Shown: positions 63,735-64,000 of the stretch, in pieces
How positions within the stretch are numbered: the first letter of the stretch is position 1
Layout of the letters: every line of letters starts with the position of its first letter
Notes under the pieces: model-generated
What the model was told of the DNA's origin: nothing
What the model saw: only the letters and a program-made list of their open reading frames with translations
The model's database searches: none
DNA from: UMGS692 sp963653425
GTDB taxonomy: Bacteria; Bacillota; Clostridia; Christensenellales; CAG-314
NCBI GenBank assembly: GCA_963653425.1
Contig: CAVJWC010000005.1
Span: forward strand, 10,124-74,123
Length of the DNA stretch: 64,000 nucleotides
Direction of reading: 5' to 3'
Position numbers and translations under genes: made by a program

Positions 63735-63959
63735 TTATACCGCATTGCTCCGATGGTGAAATCTATAATCGAACCTATTTTGTGCTTTTACCGCCTCGGT
63801 GCGTTTCTTTTCAATCAGTTTCAAAGCCGTGTTGTCCAAAAGTTCGTCCGATATAATTCTCGGAAAAATATTGTCGTACAATTTGCCAGACTGTTCCGCA
63901 AACTCGCACGGCATAAACTCGGGATAAAATGAAAGATCGCCTTGGCCTCTCTTCCACAA
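63735..63959 (-). pseudogene. Possible serine-recombinase fragment
   Basis: 74 codons. The segment KLYDNIFPRIISDELLDNTALKLIEKKRTEA recalls the junction between the recombinase domain and zinc ribbon of large serine recombinases. The frame has a stop (TAA) just upstream of a TTG, so no full-length protein can be made. The identification rests on this short stretch only. Confidence 0.35.
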
Positions 63960-64000
63960 CGGATATTACGGCATTCGTGCTTGTGTTTCCGCCTACCGAA

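Overview
This window comes from a Gram-positive, endospore-forming bacterium of the Clostridia. The support is spoIIE, an adjacent sleB-ypeB pair, gerAA/gerAB receptor genes, a four-cysteine adenylate kinase, a KOW-domain gene between map and infA, and an ecfA1-ecfA2-ecfT-truA block. A finer placement (an uncultured gut lineage such as Christensenellales) is a guess. The standard genetic code applies: TGA is used as a stop. No rRNA, CRISPR array or intact transposase was seen.

Layout. Positions 1-4.4 kb, minus strand: truncated glutamate dehydrogenase, an ECF transporter S component, and the spore-cortex genes sleB and ypeB. 4.9-11.7 kb, plus strand: a MarR-type regulator and a 2035-residue lipoprotein joining a subtilisin protease to BspA-type leucine-rich repeats. 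12.4-14.7 kb: spoIIE. 15.2-19.1 kb: the glycolytic genes pgk, tpiA and gpmI. 19.5-30.5 kb: adk, map, KOW protein, infA, mfd, a PrsA/SurA-like foldase, ecfA1A2T and truA. 30.6-35.9 kb: an ABC importer pair, a lipoprotein and minD. 36.4-43.5 kb: gerAA/gerAB, an acetyltransferase, serS and cysS. 44.0-52.6 kb, minus strand: eight genes matching a P22-like phage packaging, capsid and head-completion module, with no tail, lysis or integration genes. 53.1-60.9 kb: a membrane SH3-like protein, a sigma-region-4-like regulator, a large disordered membrane protein, small proteins, an esterase and rdgB. 61.0-61.6 kb: six tRNA genes. 61.7-64.0 kb: a YwaF-like membrane protein, an AT-rich DUF2971 gene and a small fragment that may be a serine recombinase remnant.

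Most striking features. (1) The phage-derived cassette keeps every gene open, carries host-type intergenic repeats inside it, and holds a 93-residue small-terminase candidate with no helix-turn-helix. It resembles a domesticated or gene-transfer-agent-like particle module more than an active prophage. (2) At least five copies of a mosaic, hairpin-rich dispersed repeat sit immediately downstream of stop codons. (3) At least ten unrelated, degenerate short tandem arrays (unit lengths from 10 to 41 bp) lie between genes. One has become the in-frame C-terminal tail of an ABC ATPase, and one is a 10-bp-period array between gerAA and gerAB.

All functional calls come from reading motifs by eye; no database search was run.
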